Below, piece after piece: positions 1 through 11,987 of a stretch of 64,000 bases of DNA. Numbering within the stretch: the stretch's first letter is position 1; the number at the start of each line of letters is the position of its first letter. Made by a program: the position numbers and the translations under genes. The stretch spans positions 68,404,982-68,468,981 of the forward strand of contig NC_051067.1 of the NCBI RefSeq assembly GCF_004664715.2. Direction: 5' to 3'. Below the pieces are notes generated by a model. That model was not told the DNA's origin. It ran no database searches and worked only from the letters and a program-made list of their open reading frames with translations. This stretch comes from Peromyscus leucopus (lineage: Eukaryota > Chordata > Mammalia > Rodentia > Cricetidae).

Positions 1-641
1 TTTGAAGAAATAATTTTGTTATCATCATAAAGCTACACATCCAGAAGACCTTAGGGATTAAGCTTTCTCCTAATGATCTTGGCAAACTTTTTGTCTCTAG
101 ATATGCCTTCATCTCCCTCTTTCCACTTGGTACTCTCCACAGCTGTGGAACTGTGGATTCTAATCTGAAGGTCTGCCCCAAGGTTAGCACAACTTGTTTC
201 TTAGAAGCTTCTGAGAAACTGAGCAACAAACAATTCCCAGAACAGAATTTAACGGGGCTTGCTTTTCTTCATAAAAGATTTTTCTGAAGATATTGTAAGG
301 ACATACACAGCTTGAAGCTTAGTTTATCTGCTTGGCATTGAAGTGACTTGTGTTAGGGACACATTAGATAATTAGGGATTATGTGACTTTATCTCTCAAT
401 AGCCACATAAAATGATAGTGAAGTAGTTTTCTTTTCAAAAACTAGTTGTGAAATTTAACTGTCTCATGACAGTATTGTAAGATAAATCCTTGGAGAGATG
501 ATTAGAATGTGAAACTTTTGCCTTGATAATCAGATTAAGGCTGTTAATCACAGGGGTGAGTTAGTTATAAAAGAGGGAAGTTGAGCTACTTTTCTTTCTC
601 ATCATGTTGTTTGCCACATGATGCTTTTCATTGTATGATAC
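1..641. other. AT-rich sequence, no feature recognised
   Basis: No long open frame, no SINE or LTR hallmark and no microsatellite can be seen here. It reads as ordinary single-copy intergenic or intronic DNA up to the edge of the first LTR. Confidence 0.5.
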
Positions 642-1001
642 TGTAGGCAGAATGTCTCTATGTCTTGGCAGCCACTCCCAAACCACCACGAAGAGTCTTA
701 ATATTAATTATAAATACTCAGTCAGTAGCTCAGGCTTATTACTAGCTAACTCTTACATTTTCACTTAATTCATATTTCTTATCTATGCTCTGCCATGTGG
801 CTTGATACTTTTTCTCAGTACAACAGGTTCATCTTCTCTCCATGTCTCCTCCAGATTCTGAGAGACTCCTCTTCTTCCTCACACTTTCTTTTTTCTGCAA
901 GTCCCACCTAATCTCTACCCATCAAGCTATTGGCCAGTCAGCTTCTTTATTAACCTAGTCACAGTGACACCTATTCACACAGTGTAAAGGAATATGCCAT
1001 A
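642..1001 (-). mobile_element. Solo LTR, ERVK-like (cricetid type)
   Basis: Read on the minus strand it begins TATGGCATATTCC and ends CTGCCTACA, with a polyadenylation-like AATAAA-type segment near its start and the phrase 'ACTGGCCAATAGC' shared by other LTRs in this window. It is about 360 bp long. Flanks are a 6-bp near-duplication: tgatac (636-641) and cgatac (1002-1007). A 6-bp TSD is what ERVK-type integrases leave. No internal viral sequence is attached, so this is a solo LTR. The family name is not certain. Confidence 0.75.
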
Positions 1002-1129
1002 CGATACAGCAACTGAAAGGTCACTAGACGTACCCCTTCATCTTTGGACTTCTCCAGCTTTAGAACCAAGGCATGTAAATATTGTTTGTAATTTTTCTAA
1101 TGTGTTTTATTGTAGTAGCCAAACATAGA

Positions 1130-1372
1130 CAAAGACACTGACTGATTAATATCATGCTTTGAGCAGTGTATATACACTAGGCCATCCATTTCTCAGAGGA
1201 AAAGCATGGAGTGTAGCTATAGTCCCATTTGAAAATTACTGAAATCACAGTTTAGTGTAGGTCACTTTTAAGGTTACAAGCATTAAATGTTAGAGCTCAG
1301 TTTGGAATTCAAGTGTACTTACTTCTAAAGCGTGGTATTCTAACCTCTACAGAGCATATTCATGCAACCCAT
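1130..1372 (-). mobile_element. MIR-like ancient SINE fragment
   Basis: The order of phrases (cccatttgaaaattactgaaatcacag, a tRNA-like end with 'gttagagctcagtttggaattcaa' cognates and a final ttctaacc) follows the reverse complement of a MIR consensus. It is strongly diverged, so only the general family is proposed. Confidence 0.4.
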
Positions 1373-2837
1373 TCCTTAAAAACACAACAACCACAGCCAC
1401 AATAAGCTGTTCACACCAAAGGCATAATCCATTCACTAAACCATTATGCAACCAAGTGTCATCATGTGTAGCAAAATTTCTTATTCTATCACAAATATAA
1501 TTATGGTTCAAATAGTTTTTTTCATCAGTTCTCCTGAGTTTTAGAAGTTTTTAAAACAAGACAAATGTGAATATCGCTTATTTCTACAAATAACAGGGAC
1601 AAGGAGATCTGAACTAGACTTAAAATCCTGTTAATTTGTGCTTCTCTTTTGCTATCAGAGGCAAAAAAGAAAAAAAATCAGGGTTCAAACATATCTCTTT
1701 TGTAGTCATGAAAGCATGAGATAACGTTGCTTATTTAAATTTAAAGAAGATATTCAAGATGGCTTGACAGTGGATTTGTCTAAATGTCTCCCCTTTTCTC
1801 GATAATTCTTACTGAAAGATCATTTTCTTGATACTCTCTATAAATGTCACCATTAAGCAGTTACTGGCCATTTGTTTCACTATTTATTTATAATGCTACC
1901 GGGACTGAGGGAAACATCAGCAAAGGCTTCACTGGTGAAGAAGATGACAACCCCTGCATTTCTGCTGCCTATCAAGTCTTCAGGATCTGAAGGGGAGCAT
2001 TTACATGCCACCTTTGTTGTCCAGTGATAACTGGATAACCCTGCGACGTCTGCTAAGGAGAAAACTAATTACCCGTTAGAGCATAAGTCGTTCAGCAAGT
2101 CCGTCTTAGTCACATCATTTGGTCCCATTATCCTGCATGTTAGGTCACTGTTATTAAAGTTCACAACATCACCACAATCCTAATAATTTGTGGCCATCAT
2201 TCCAGGGGTGGGTTTGTATGAAAGACTTTTGAATACCAGTAAACATTTAAAACAGGGAAGGAGCAAAAATGCTGGCATGAGTTCAGAATGCAGAGGGTTT
2301 ACCTTGCCTGGGAGTCCGTTTCTTCAAAGCTCTTTTCATTATAGCCTTTTAAATTAATGGATATACCCTTTCACTCATATTATAGATACTTCATAATACA
2401 TCACACTGCTAATATTTCCAGACCCCTCAGATCCATGTGTGGTGAAAACACATTTTTACTGTGTTTACAGAGTCAGAATCAATGAAATACTTTAGTTTTG
2501 TGCAAAAAGCTCTAGTCTGAATATATGAGTGACATTTTTCAATGAAGATATGTTCCACACTTTTTAGTTTACTTAATTCCAGTGAGGAGGAAGGGGAACA
2601 TTTATGTTTATAGTTTTCACACACCCCCATTTATTAATGTACTACAGAAAAGAAATGCTTTCTATAAACATAAAAGAAGCCTAGAGATGAGGTCAGATTA
2701 GAAAGCTGGTGTTTAGACTCCTAGACCAGTGTAACATTTGTCATATTGTGCTATACACAGTAATTGGCAGAAGAAAACTAATCTCTTCTAAGGCTTTTCC
2801 TAAGTCCATGAAATAAGTTTAATTAGATGGTTGGTTT
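1373..2837. other. Unique AT-rich sequence, nothing recognised
   Basis: About 1.4 kb without a recognised repeat or coding frame. A 67-codon minus-strand frame at 2427-2630 lacks any family resemblance and has no supporting signals, so it is not called. Confidence 0.45.
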
Positions 2838-3240
2838 AAAAATAAAAAAATTATTTTTTGAGATTATAATACAATTACATCATTCTCCACTCCTTTTCCT
2901 CCCTCCAAACCCTCCCATTTACCCCTCCTTTGCTCTCCTTCAAACTCATGGCCTTGTTTGCTTACTCTTGTTCCATATTTGTGTATGTGTATATATATAC
3001 ATATATTCCTAAATGCACAAGTGATTAGTCTGTATAATGTTGTAACTCATGTTTTCAGGGCCGACCGTTTGGTATTGGATAACTAATTGGTGTGCTCTGT
3101 TCTTCGTAGGGAAAACTATTTCTTCTGCTTTCAGCATTCCTTCATTGGCTAAGTAGTTTTTTTTTTGTGGACAGTTGGGGGTCTTGTGGGCATTCCTCTT
3201 CCCACTTTAATAAAGCAAAATTTCATGTCAGGGAAGAAAC
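2838..3240 (-). mobile_element. LINE-1 3' UTR fragment
   Basis: The plus strand shows the reverse complement of an older rodent L1 3' UTR: a pyrimidine-rich stretch (ctccactccttttcctccctcc), then 'ggccgaccgtttggtattgg', then 'cagcattccttcattggc'. The A/T-rich part at 2838-2870 would be the 3' end. No ORF2 sequence is attached. Confidence 0.65.
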
Positions 3241-4289
3241 TAAACACAGCCCACATCTCCAGGCTCACGTCTTAGATGTCTTAGAAGTCTGGTAATTTAT
3301 TTCAAGGAGAACCTTTCCTTGTTCCCCCTGAGAGAAGCATTATCCTCCATGTAGTCATGTCAGGTAATTCCATGTACTCTCATTCATTTTTTTAAATGTA
3401 TTTATGTATGAATGTATGTCTATCTCTCTGAGTGTATATGTATATATGAAAGTTTATAAAATAGTAGGTTTCTGCACAGTTTTTACAAACATCCTTCGTC
3501 TTAGCTATCCTTCCCCCAGCCTCGCCTCCTCCCCACTCTTCCACTTCCTCCCCTTCATGATTTCCCTTGTGGCTTTCTACCAACTGTGTTCTCCTCTCCC
3601 TTCTCCCTTTCAGGAGCATCTTGAGAGTGTGCTTGAAGCAAGCTTACTTTTTTGCAGTATTGACAACCAAGTGCATTTTGGCTTGTAGAGAACCACTTGA
3701 CCTCCACTCCCTTGTTTGTGTCTAGCATCAGACTGTGGAGACACCTTGTGAGTACATCACTACCACTCCAGTTCCCTCCAGCCACAAGTCTTCACTTAGG
3801 AATACTGAAAGTTCTTCTAGTTTACATTCCTCACTTCCGAGACTGTGATGCAGCAAGCCTGGACAAGCTTAGACAAACCAGATCTTGGCCTGCAGCTGAA
3901 ATTAGCTCATGTCCTAGGGGGATGGCTGTGTGGTGCAGATCTGGGTATTATTAGCTTCCCTCAGGATGTCTCCCCCTTTACATATGTCTCCTTAATTTTT
4001 TCTTATTTTTTATCTCATTTTGCTTATTTATTATTTTGATTTCCAGTGCCTAGAGAACATGATTTGATTCATTTACTTATCTTTTTTTTTTGTAGTCACT
4101 GATGTAGGAGTAGTGGTCCTCTACAAATTAGTATCCCAGACATAGATCTCAAGTTTGTGTGAATTGGATATCTTTAATGCTGTCTTTTTTCCCATTAGCT
4201 TTTTAATGATATAGCCATTCTCCTTTCATTTAGAGGTGACCTAAGATGTTACAACACACATTTGTATTCTTGTTACTTAGGAAACACAA
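3241..4289. other. Unassigned sequence
   Basis: Contains a short run rich in atgtatg at about 3395-3445 and pyrimidine-rich stretches. Small frames on both strands overlap each other and none resembles a known protein. An ancient LINE fragment cannot be excluded. Confidence 0.4.
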
Positions 4290-4470
4290 GATATTTCTGC
4301 TATCGATTTTTGCACAAAAAATTGCCACCAAATTTAATGCCATAAGCCAGTATTTTTGGGTTCCTTACATTTCTGAGGTGACTGTGGCTTATGTGGCCAT
4401 TCTATTGTGGCCTCTCATTCGTGACTCTGGTAGATGAGTGGAGCTCATGCCACCCAAAGACTCAGCTGGG
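4290..4470 (-). mobile_element. Possible MLT1-type MaLR LTR fragment
   Basis: Phrases such as 'aatgccataagccag', 'cttacatttctgagg' and 'actcagctgggctg' occur in the order expected for the reverse complement of an old MLT1 LTR. Divergence is high, and this is a guess by resemblance. Confidence 0.3.
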
Positions 4471-4609
4471 CTGAACTTTTGTTTGTATTTGACAAGTACA
4501 TTTTTTAAATATTTTAATTCATTTTCCAATTTTCTTTTTTTCTAGGTTTGCTTAAATCACTTTTGATATTCTCACTCTGAGGGATAGTAATTAAGGGTAT
4601 TTCTCTCTT

Positions 4610-4880
4610 GGTGTTTATAGCTTTATCAGGATATAATTGACAAATAAAAATTACACGTACTTGTAGATTATAGCATTACCCATTCATACATTATGAAGGA
4701 TAATCACCACATTTATCACTTAGCATAGGGCTCATTATTTATTAGCAATACTGAGCAAACAATCCATTATTGTTAACTACTGTCACCTTGTTGTACAAGA
4801 GATCTTGAGTTAATTTGTTATAGCTGAAGCTTTGTCCTTCTTGACCAATGTTTCCCCATTCTCAGCTGTCTCCACTTGGG
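4610..4880 (+). mobile_element. Ancient L1M 3' UTR
   Basis: The sequence starting 'ctttatcaggatataattga', followed by 'gaaggataatcaccac', 'tattgttaactactgtcacc', 'gttgtacaagagatcttgag' and 'ttgaccaatgtttccccatt', follows the 3' UTR of ancient placental L1M (L1MA/L1MB) elements in sense order. Confidence 0.7.
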
Positions 4881-5370
4881 CTGAATCTTCTTGGTGGCTC
4901 TCTCGTGTATTCCCTCTTCTGAAGTTGATCTGACCTCACTAGGACCGATCTTCCCCAGGAGAATATGGAAAACATCATACTGCATAGCTGTTGAAGTGGA
5001 GCTGCAAGGAGACTTCCGGTATTTTCCTGGACTTCTTACTGTGTTTACTCCACAGCCGCCTCCTTTTGGGGTGCAATTGATGTGACATGCCAGGTGGGAA
5101 GTCACGGAGAAGCTCCCAGCTTTATAGTCTTTTTTACTTGCCTTTTATGTCTGAGTTTTTGTTTTCTAGTCCCATGAACCTTCATCATGCTCTGCTCAAT
5201 GAGGCTGCTTCTTATAGTTTGCCTCTCCTGGGCCACCAAGTGTCTCCAGGGAAAAGGGGAAAAGTAACCTCAAGTATGAGGTCCCCCTCTTTGGATAACT
5301 TTCCTTTTCAAGTCTCAGCAATGCAATCTGTTATTGGCTTAGTGTTTGTTTTTGTGTACTGGCCTATTTT
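4881..5370. other. Unassigned sequence after the L1M end
   Basis: No repeat recognised. Two short overlapping frames (95 codons minus at 4818-5105 and 97 codons plus at 5087-5380) show no known family and no splice or retrocopy context. Confidence 0.4.
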
Positions 5371-5720
5371 TTGTTGTTAAAGACACAGTACCATAGATCG
5401 TGTGATCTGAAAAAAAACTAAGTTTATTTTTGGCCCACAGTTCTGGACCAACGCTAAACGGGCTACACCTGAGTGTGGTGTTCTTGCTGGCAGAGCCCTG
5501 CTGTAGCACCAGAAATCATGCGTCAAGAGATTAGGGAGCCTACCTCTCTCTCTCCTGGTTTGTCCTCCTCTTACTTGTCAAAATTCTCTAATCACATCTC
5601 AAGGAACTGTAGTCTAAATTTCCACCCTCATAATGCCTCACCATGATGGTTCAACTCAAAAATGGCTTTTGGAGAAGATGGAGCACATCAGACCATACAA
5701 GCTGCTGATGCAGATCTTAG
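5371..5720 (-). mobile_element. MLT1-like MaLR LTR
   Basis: Begins 'aaagacacagtaccatagat' and contains 'agtttatttttggcccacag' and 'ttctggacc', the antisense of the 3' end of MLT1-class LTRs (polyadenylation site, 'ccagaactgtg', 'ataaa'). The remainder includes 'caccctcataatgcctcacc', again typical of this class in reverse. Confidence 0.5.
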
Positions 5721-6536
5721 GGATATGTGTGTGTGGTCTTGTTTCTCTTATTCAGATAGATTTGGATTGTCAGTATATAAGGTAACATTTCTACCTGTCT
5801 GGTTGTTTGATTTACAATGCTGAACCAACAAATCTAAATAAGGGATTTTTCTCAACCTAATTTAATATCATCAGCCATTTCATGGGCTGTATGGGCCTTC
5901 CATGCTGTGCAGAGATAGGACTTGGTGGGGGGTGGGAGTACAGTAACAGGAAAATAACTGTGAATTTTTTACTTCTAATTTCGTTCTGAAATTAGCTCAT
6001 CTTGAATATATATATTCTTGAATATATACAGAATATATGTATTTATTCTCCATATATATATATATATATTCTGATGTAGAATACATCAGCTTATATTGGC
6101 AAAGTGGTATATTTTTAATACCAAGAGGATCATATGGAAATATTTCTGATAAGTCCCAGAAAACCAATCTATCCTCTATAGATGTTCCCTATAATGTAAG
6201 CACTAAATCATTGTAGTTGTGTCTTCTGCTTTCTTGTACTGTAATATTTATATCGGAATGATTCGCTTAAGTGTGTGTCCAAGCTCCTTATGAGTATGTA
6301 CTAGCTCACAGTGCAGATGCAGTTTCAAGGACAATGACCACTCCCATTTATCCTCTATCCTCAGTACCTAAATATGATCATTCCATAGTCAGAACTCAAT
6401 ATATGGATATTGATCTGGTCAGAAATGAAGCACAAGCTGAAAATTTAAGATAGTATATTTTCTAAGGTTATATATATTTAACAGTTTATGTCTCGTGGAT
6501 TTCAGTTATTAAAAAACCATGTATGAGGAGAATCAT
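5721..6536. other. AT-rich spacer with a TA microsatellite
   Basis: Apart from the TA tract listed separately, no feature is recognised. A 60-codon frame at 6271-6453 has no visible relatives. Confidence 0.45.
6001..6072. repeat. Imperfect (TA)n / palindromic AT tract
   Basis: Repeated gaatatat/atatattc blocks end in an uninterrupted (TA) run at about 6053-6069. The blocks are self-complementary, so hairpins are possible. Confidence 0.8.
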
Positions 6537-6860
6537 TCTAGTTTGCTTGTTATCTTTAGGATAAAATGCTGTGAACAAAAGCACCTTAGAGAGGAAAAGG
6601 TTTATTTGGCTTACACTTCCGTGTCACTGTCCATCATTGAGGGAGGTTGAGGCAGGCACCTGGAGGCAGGAACTTGAGCAGGGATCACGGCAGAATATTG
6701 CTTATTCTCTTATCCTCATGCTCACATTCAGCTGCCTTCCTTAATCCATGACCACATGCCCAGGGATCACACTACCCAGAGTGGATTGGGCCCTCCAACA
6801 TCCATCATTAATTAATAAAATGTCTCACAGACTTGCCTACAGGCCAGTATGGTAAAGGTA
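6537..6860 (-). mobile_element. Rodent MaLR-type LTR
   Basis: On the plus strand: 'ctttaggataaaatgctgtg', 'aggtttatttggcttacact', 'aggcaggaacttgagcag', 'gattgggccctccaac' and 'catcattaattaataaaatg'. This is the reverse complement of a common rodent MaLR-like LTR. The same family, in the other orientation, is found at 18118-18529 and 60098-60445. The subfamily is not assigned. Confidence 0.6.
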
Positions 6861-7740
6861 TTTTCTTAATCTAAGTATTTTCTTCCAAAGAAGTTCTACT
6901 TTGTGTCACACTGAGAAAAGTAACCAATTAATCAGTACAAGTTTAAATATTGAGCTTGAATATTTTGTTCAACTATAACTACAAATTAGATAGTATTATC
7001 TCATATAAATCAGGGTTTATTTTAATATGAAATTATTACAATAGTCATCAGGTAAAAGGAAAAAATCTGTCACTGTGTGTCACTGAAAATATCAGATTTT
7101 TTGCTATATCTTCTTCTTTTCCATTTTTTTCTTTTTCTAATCATTATCATATGAAGATGATGCCACTTGATTTCTATCAAGGCTTATGTTTTAGAAATAG
7201 CAAGGAAGGCTATATTTGGAGTCAAATATTAATTTATAGCTTGCTGTTTTTCAGGTATTATTTGTGACCCCTGTGATATTTTAGTGAGCCCACACAGACC
7301 ATGTTTTTGTTTTCACAGCAGCTAGGAGGTCAACCTTATTCTTGGTGGGGTATGTAATTGGAAATGATTACTATTAAGCTGTATGGATTCAAGGTAAGTC
7401 ATCACAACTAATGACAATTTGAGCCAGTCTCCGGGTAGAGGTATTTGAAGAGTGGCATGGGGAATATCCTGTTTATTAGAATCCTTGGATTTGTGATCTC
7501 TTGTGTGAGAAGTATAGTCTGAATGGAGCAGAAATTTTAGCATAGATTGAATGGTGAAAAGACTGAAAGATAGAGATTAGATCGTTAAAGATAAGCAACT
7601 GTTTGTAGCCCTCCACCCCCACACAAAATGTTATACAATGTTATACAATTAAATTAACATGCTAAAGTAGAACCATGTATGTGTGGACACAGGATTTTCT
7701 ACAAAGATCAAGCCTCCTATTGCTCTCTAGCCATTCCATA
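6861..7740. other. Unique AT-rich sequence, nothing recognised
   Basis: No repeat hallmark or credible frame. The 73-codon minus frame at 7322-7543 has no recognised relatives. Confidence 0.45.
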
Positions 7741-8030
7741 CCTAAATACCTACCCACGACAAACTCGCATCTGTCTACACAATTCCTTTCACTGTCAGAG
7801 CACTTTGCTTTGCAATAGTCTCTAAATTGAAGCAACCTATCACAGACGGGTAAATCATGATATATCTGCATAATAGAATATCACAGGTAGTAAAAAGAAT
7901 TACTGGTATACTCAACAGCACAGATGAATCACAAATTTAAATTGACTGAAAGTTCCTAGAGGAAAGGAATACAAGCTTGTGTTCCCTTTTATATAACATT
8001 CTAGAAACACAAAATAATACATGGTACCAT
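7741..8030 (+). mobile_element. Ancient L1M ORF2 3' end fragment
   Basis: The order 'acgggtaaatcatgatatat', 'tagaatatcacaggtagtaa', 'cacagatgaatcac', 'tatataacattctagaaa' follows the end of L1M ORF2 (the WNTIYY-type carboxy-terminal region) in sense orientation. It is highly decayed. Confidence 0.55.
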
Positions 8031-8044
8031 ATTAGTGCATACTT

Positions 8045-8335
8045 GGTATTAGTTAGGGTTTTTTCAAAGAAAGAGAATCACTAGGGCAGATAAATACTGA
8101 CTGGTAAATAGATTCATTGGAAGGACTAGCTTATGCAATTTTGAAGGCTGAGGAATGTCACAATCTGTAGTTGTAAAATTGAAGACCCAAGAAAACTGAT
8201 AACTTAAGTTTTCTCTCTAAGGAAATCACTAATGCTCCAGTTCAGCAATCATGGAGAGAGCTAGAAGGCCAGAGAGCAGTGAGAATGATGGAATTCTTTC
8301 TCTGTCTTTTGCTCTACTCAGGTACTAAAAAATCT
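8045..8335 (-). mobile_element. MLT1-type MaLR LTR
   Basis: Reads 'tagttagggttttttcaaag', 'aaatagattcattggaagg', 'tttgaaggctgaggaatgtc' and 'gaagacccaagaaaactgat'. This is the antisense of MLT1 LTRs whose sense 3' end is TTCTCTxGAGAACCCTGACTAA. Confidence 0.5.
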
Positions 8336-8419
8336 GTTGATGCCTACCACCCCCCCTAATACTGGGGAGTACAATCTGTTTGACTTAGTCTCCCAGGTAA
8401 ATTCTAATGTTATATGCAA

Positions 8420-9540
8420 AGATATACTTCAAATGAAATATTCTTTTTAGATAAAACTATTAATAAGTTTATGCTTAATGTGACCGTATCTTGTGTTTGA
8501 CTGAACATATGCTAATTCCTAAAAGTGGAAATAAGGTCTTCAATAATGTTTACTCTTGCTTTTGACCTGTCATAACTGAAACATGGTGATATAGAGTCAA
8601 TGTCTTAGATTACTTGGTGAAACAATGAGTGGAAAGAACACAAGGTAACTGGCCATTGTACTTGAATGCAATTCCTAACAAAACAAGGAGGAGATGATCA
8701 TGGCCACTACAGTCCTTTTTTCTAACTACTGGTTAGATGTTGCTGAAATTTACCATTATCTTCTTTCACTCTCAATGCTATGTTTATTTGCTTTCAGCAA
8801 ATGCCTAAGCTGAGGATAATTGTTTGCCCAGGTGGCAGACCCAAAGTTTGACTTTTGAAGAGCCTATATTGACTTGAATGAGTTGTTGCCATTTTTTTAC
8901 TGGCTTTAATCACCTCTTAATGTTGCCTTTTCCTCTTAATAGTTGATCTAGTTTTAAACAGGTGATTATTGGGGTCCAAAATCCAAAATAAATGTGGTGA
9001 TACTCAGAGGCGCCCTAAGAACCTCTGGCATTTGAGACATGATTTTTCTTATGTCCCTTGAAAAGGATTCTGATTTTCATTGGAAATTAAGGGTTAGTCA
9101 CCTTAGCAAGTTCAATTACTCCTTGACTTGCCTGTTGATTCCGAGTCATGAAGACCCACACGGAAAGTGGTCTAGTGGCAACTTTCCCTTTTAGTTCAGT
9201 GGAATCATTGTTATATGTTTTAGTTTAAACATATCAAAGTCTGCAACAAAGACCAGTAGACCAGCAGAACACATGGGTGTGGGAACAGGAAATAAATGTT
9301 TGTTAATGAGTCACTGGGGGAGATAGAGGGAGGTGTGTTGTTTCCCTCTCATTCTGTGTGTTGGACCTGTGAATCATGGCTCTAGGAGGAACAGGAGCAC
9401 ATATTAGACATTGAGTCAGAGCACCTACAAGATTTTCCCTTTGGAGAATCCTGCCCTGGCCCAGAGGTTTCATGACTTAGTTGGTGCTGTAACTCAATAT
9501 TCAAAAGCCCCACCCCCAATTAAATATTCATATCTGGTAT
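8420..9540. other. Unassigned sequence
   Basis: No repeat family or frame recognised over about 1.1 kb. Confidence 0.45.
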
Positions 9541-9890
9541 ATTAGTTTGCTATTGCTGTTGCTATGTAACACATTACTCAAATCAGCTGCTTACATAGCA
9601 CACATTTATTATGTTACAGTTTCCATGGGTTAATAATTAGGGTAGATTTGACATGGGTCCTTTGAAAGACTTTAAGGTGTTGGCAAGAGCAGGGTCTTCA
9701 TCTGAAGAATAACTTTGGTGTCCTGTAGTCCCCAGGAGGATACAGTTTCATGAGAGTTGCTGCACTCTTGGTATGGTTTTATTTTGTTTGCTCATGACTT
9801 GCTCAAGATGGCCACTTACATAGTCATAGTTAACTTTCTCAAAATAAGCAAAATAAAGATTCTTCTGACAAGACTGACATTGCAATATAT
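9541..9890 (-). mobile_element. MLT1-type MaLR LTR
   Basis: Opens 'ttagtttgctattgctgttg', followed by 'acacatttattatgttacag', 'gacatgggtcctttgaaag' and 'aaggtgttggcaagagcagg'. This is the reverse complement of the 3' portion of MLT1 LTRs. Confidence 0.65.
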
Positions 9891-10169
9891 GTAGCCAAGT
9901 ATATACTGCTGCCTTTGCTGTATTCTTTTGGTGATCACCAATCAGAAGTTGAGCTCACACTTATCTGGGGATAGTGATACAAAGGCATGGTCAATAAGAT
10001 CCTCTTCAGAGTCCTTCTGCCACATTTGGAGATGTAATGGGACCAAAATGGATAAAAGATGGATAGTTATAAAGGAGATCAAGGATGCTGTTGAGGATGA
10101 TAGATACATTCACTGTCATGACCATAGTGATAATTTCAAGAGCAGCTTCATGACTGTAAACATGTTCCA

Positions 10170-10390
10170 ACGTTTCAAGCAGCTCAGTTAGTAGAAAGCT
10201 TTCCTAACTTGCATGAGATCCTGGGTTCGATCCCCAATATTACAAATACTGGGTGTAATGGACACACCTATAATCTCAGCATTTGGTAGGTAGACACAGG
10301 TGAATCAACAATTCAAGATTATTCTTGGCTACGTAATGAGTTTAAGGACAACCTAGGATATAGAAGACTGTCTCAGTTAACAAATCAGAA
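10170..10390 (+). mobile_element. B4 SINE (ID head plus B1-like tail), old
   Basis: A tRNA-derived head (gctcagttagtagaaagc, then B-box-like 'ctgggttcgatccccaat') is followed by a B1-like body ('ctataatctcagcatttgg', 'aattcaagattattcttgg') and ends 'gactgtctcagttaacaaa'. This composite order defines the rodent B4 family. Confidence 0.7.
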
Positions 10391-11522
10391 ATGCAAAACA
10401 CATTAAATAATAGCCATCCTCCAATATCCATTGAAGTTAAATTCAGGACTCCTGATGTCTTTCCAAATTTAAGGATGCTCAAGAGCATCATGTAATATAT
10501 GAACACAACATATAAATTCCTCTTGTATTGTGTATGTATTATAAATCACCCCCATGTTCCTTATAAAATCCAATTAAATGTAACTGACATGTAAATAGGT
10601 GTTTTATCAATTTGTTCAGGGAATTATGATAAGGAGGAAATTCCTCACAAGTTCAGATGTAATTTTTATCTTCAAATATTTTAAATACATGGTTAGTTAA
10701 ACATTTACACATGATACCCATAGATATGTAGGGAAAATTATATGGAGTCAAATTGTGAAATTTATTGTATATCAGTGATATACCAATAAAGCTATCTTTT
10801 AAAAAAGAATCACACTTCATTATGTAGTTAGACTAAAATCGATGCCAAGCAAGGACCAGGGAGAAAAATGATTGGCATTTCCTCAGCAGTAGCCAAGGAG
10901 CCCACCAACATACTTTTCATGCTTTCCATATGAAAGTGTGGTAATGATGCTGCAATTGCCAGCTTTATGTAAACAAATACAAGGTGCACAAGCATTAATG
11001 CACCTGACATCAATTCAATTGTTATACAGTTATGAGATGCTATAGTTTATGTCTTCTCAGGAATAACAAAGAACAATGCAACTTGTGTATTTTTCAACTG
11101 GCAAGTTAATTCCCTGCATAAAGCATGAACAGAATTTGAAAATCATCTGTCACATTTGTTAAAGCGGAGGTAGAGCTGCTAGACAAGTACATTATTTTAA
11201 TGGCAGAATGCAAGTTCTTTTTACAGTTTTTCATGATAGTGGAATTACAAAAATTTGTTTTATAACATGGGCAAACATGGTGTAATGACAGAAATATGGA
11301 TATTAAACTAAATTGTTGCTATGTTCCCTACTAAGTCTGAATGTACATGGAATATCTATCAGATAAAGTCAATGAGAGAGACACCATAATCTTATATTAC
11401 CTTCTGATAAAGATAACTTTTGGTAGATTAACATAGTCCATACATAAGGAAACAGAATCCATAAAAAAATTTTCTCTTTCTTCTCCTCTGCCTCCTCCTT
11501 CTTCCTTCTTTTCCCTCTCCCT
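10391..11522. other. Unique sequence, no repeat recognised
   Basis: About 1.1 kb of unique-looking DNA. The block 10810-11260 has less biased composition than its surroundings and contains motifs such as aacaatg and taatt. It could be a conserved non-coding element, but only an alignment could show this. Confidence 0.35.
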
Positions 11523-11598
11523 TCTCTTGGGATTGAATCTAAGGCTTTGCACATACTCTGTATACATTATACCACTGAGTTATATCTGCAGCCCTCAG
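11523..11598 (-). mobile_element. ID-type SINE (tRNA-Ala derived), reverse
   Basis: Plus strand reads 'ttgggattgaatctaaggct', 'ttataccactgagttatatc' and 'tgcagccct', the reverse complement of an ID/BC1-type head with its A and B boxes. It is diverged from the ID consensus. Confidence 0.6.
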
Positions 11599-11671
11599 GG
11601 AATTTGCATCAATAACGAGAAAATGATGAACCAATTGTTGAGTAGTAGCTGTGTGGTAAGAAAGAATGGTA

Positions 11672-11742
11672 GGGCTGGGGAGATGGCTCAGTGGTTAAGA
11701 GCATTACCTGCTCTTCCAGAGGATCTAGGTTCAATTCTTAGT
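11672..11742 (+). mobile_element. B2 SINE 5' fragment
   Basis: 'ggctggggagatggctcagt', 'ggttaagagcattacctgct' and 'cttccagaggatctaggttc' are the A- and B-box-bearing tRNA head of B2. The body and tail are missing. Confidence 0.8.
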
Positions 11743-11809
11743 TTTCTTTCTTCTTAGGTTTCAGCTACTTTCAATATCATGTCAATACACTTTTTATTTC
11801 TTTATTTCT

Positions 11810-11987
11810 TTTCTTTTCTTTTTTTTTCTTTTTTTTTTTTGGTTTTTCGAGACAGGGTTTCTCTGTGTAGCTTTGCGCCTTTCCTGGAACTCACTTGGTA
11901 GCCCAGGCTGGCCTCGAACTCACAGAGATCCGCCTGCCTCTGCCTCCCGAGTGCTGGGATTAAAGGCGTGCGCCACCACCGCCCAGC
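11810..11987 (-). mobile_element. B1 SINE, young, cricetid subtype
   Basis: Plus strand shows a T-rich tail then the reverse complement of a nearly consensus B1 ('gagacagggtttctctgtgt' to 'gccaccaccgcccagc'). The body variant 'gctttgcgcctttcctgg' is, as I recall it, characteristic of cricetid rather than mouse B1. A perfect 16-bp TSD, ttatttctttatttct, flanks it at 11794-11809 and 11988-12003. The intact RNA polymerase III boxes, low divergence and perfect TSD indicate a recent insertion. Confidence 0.92.
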
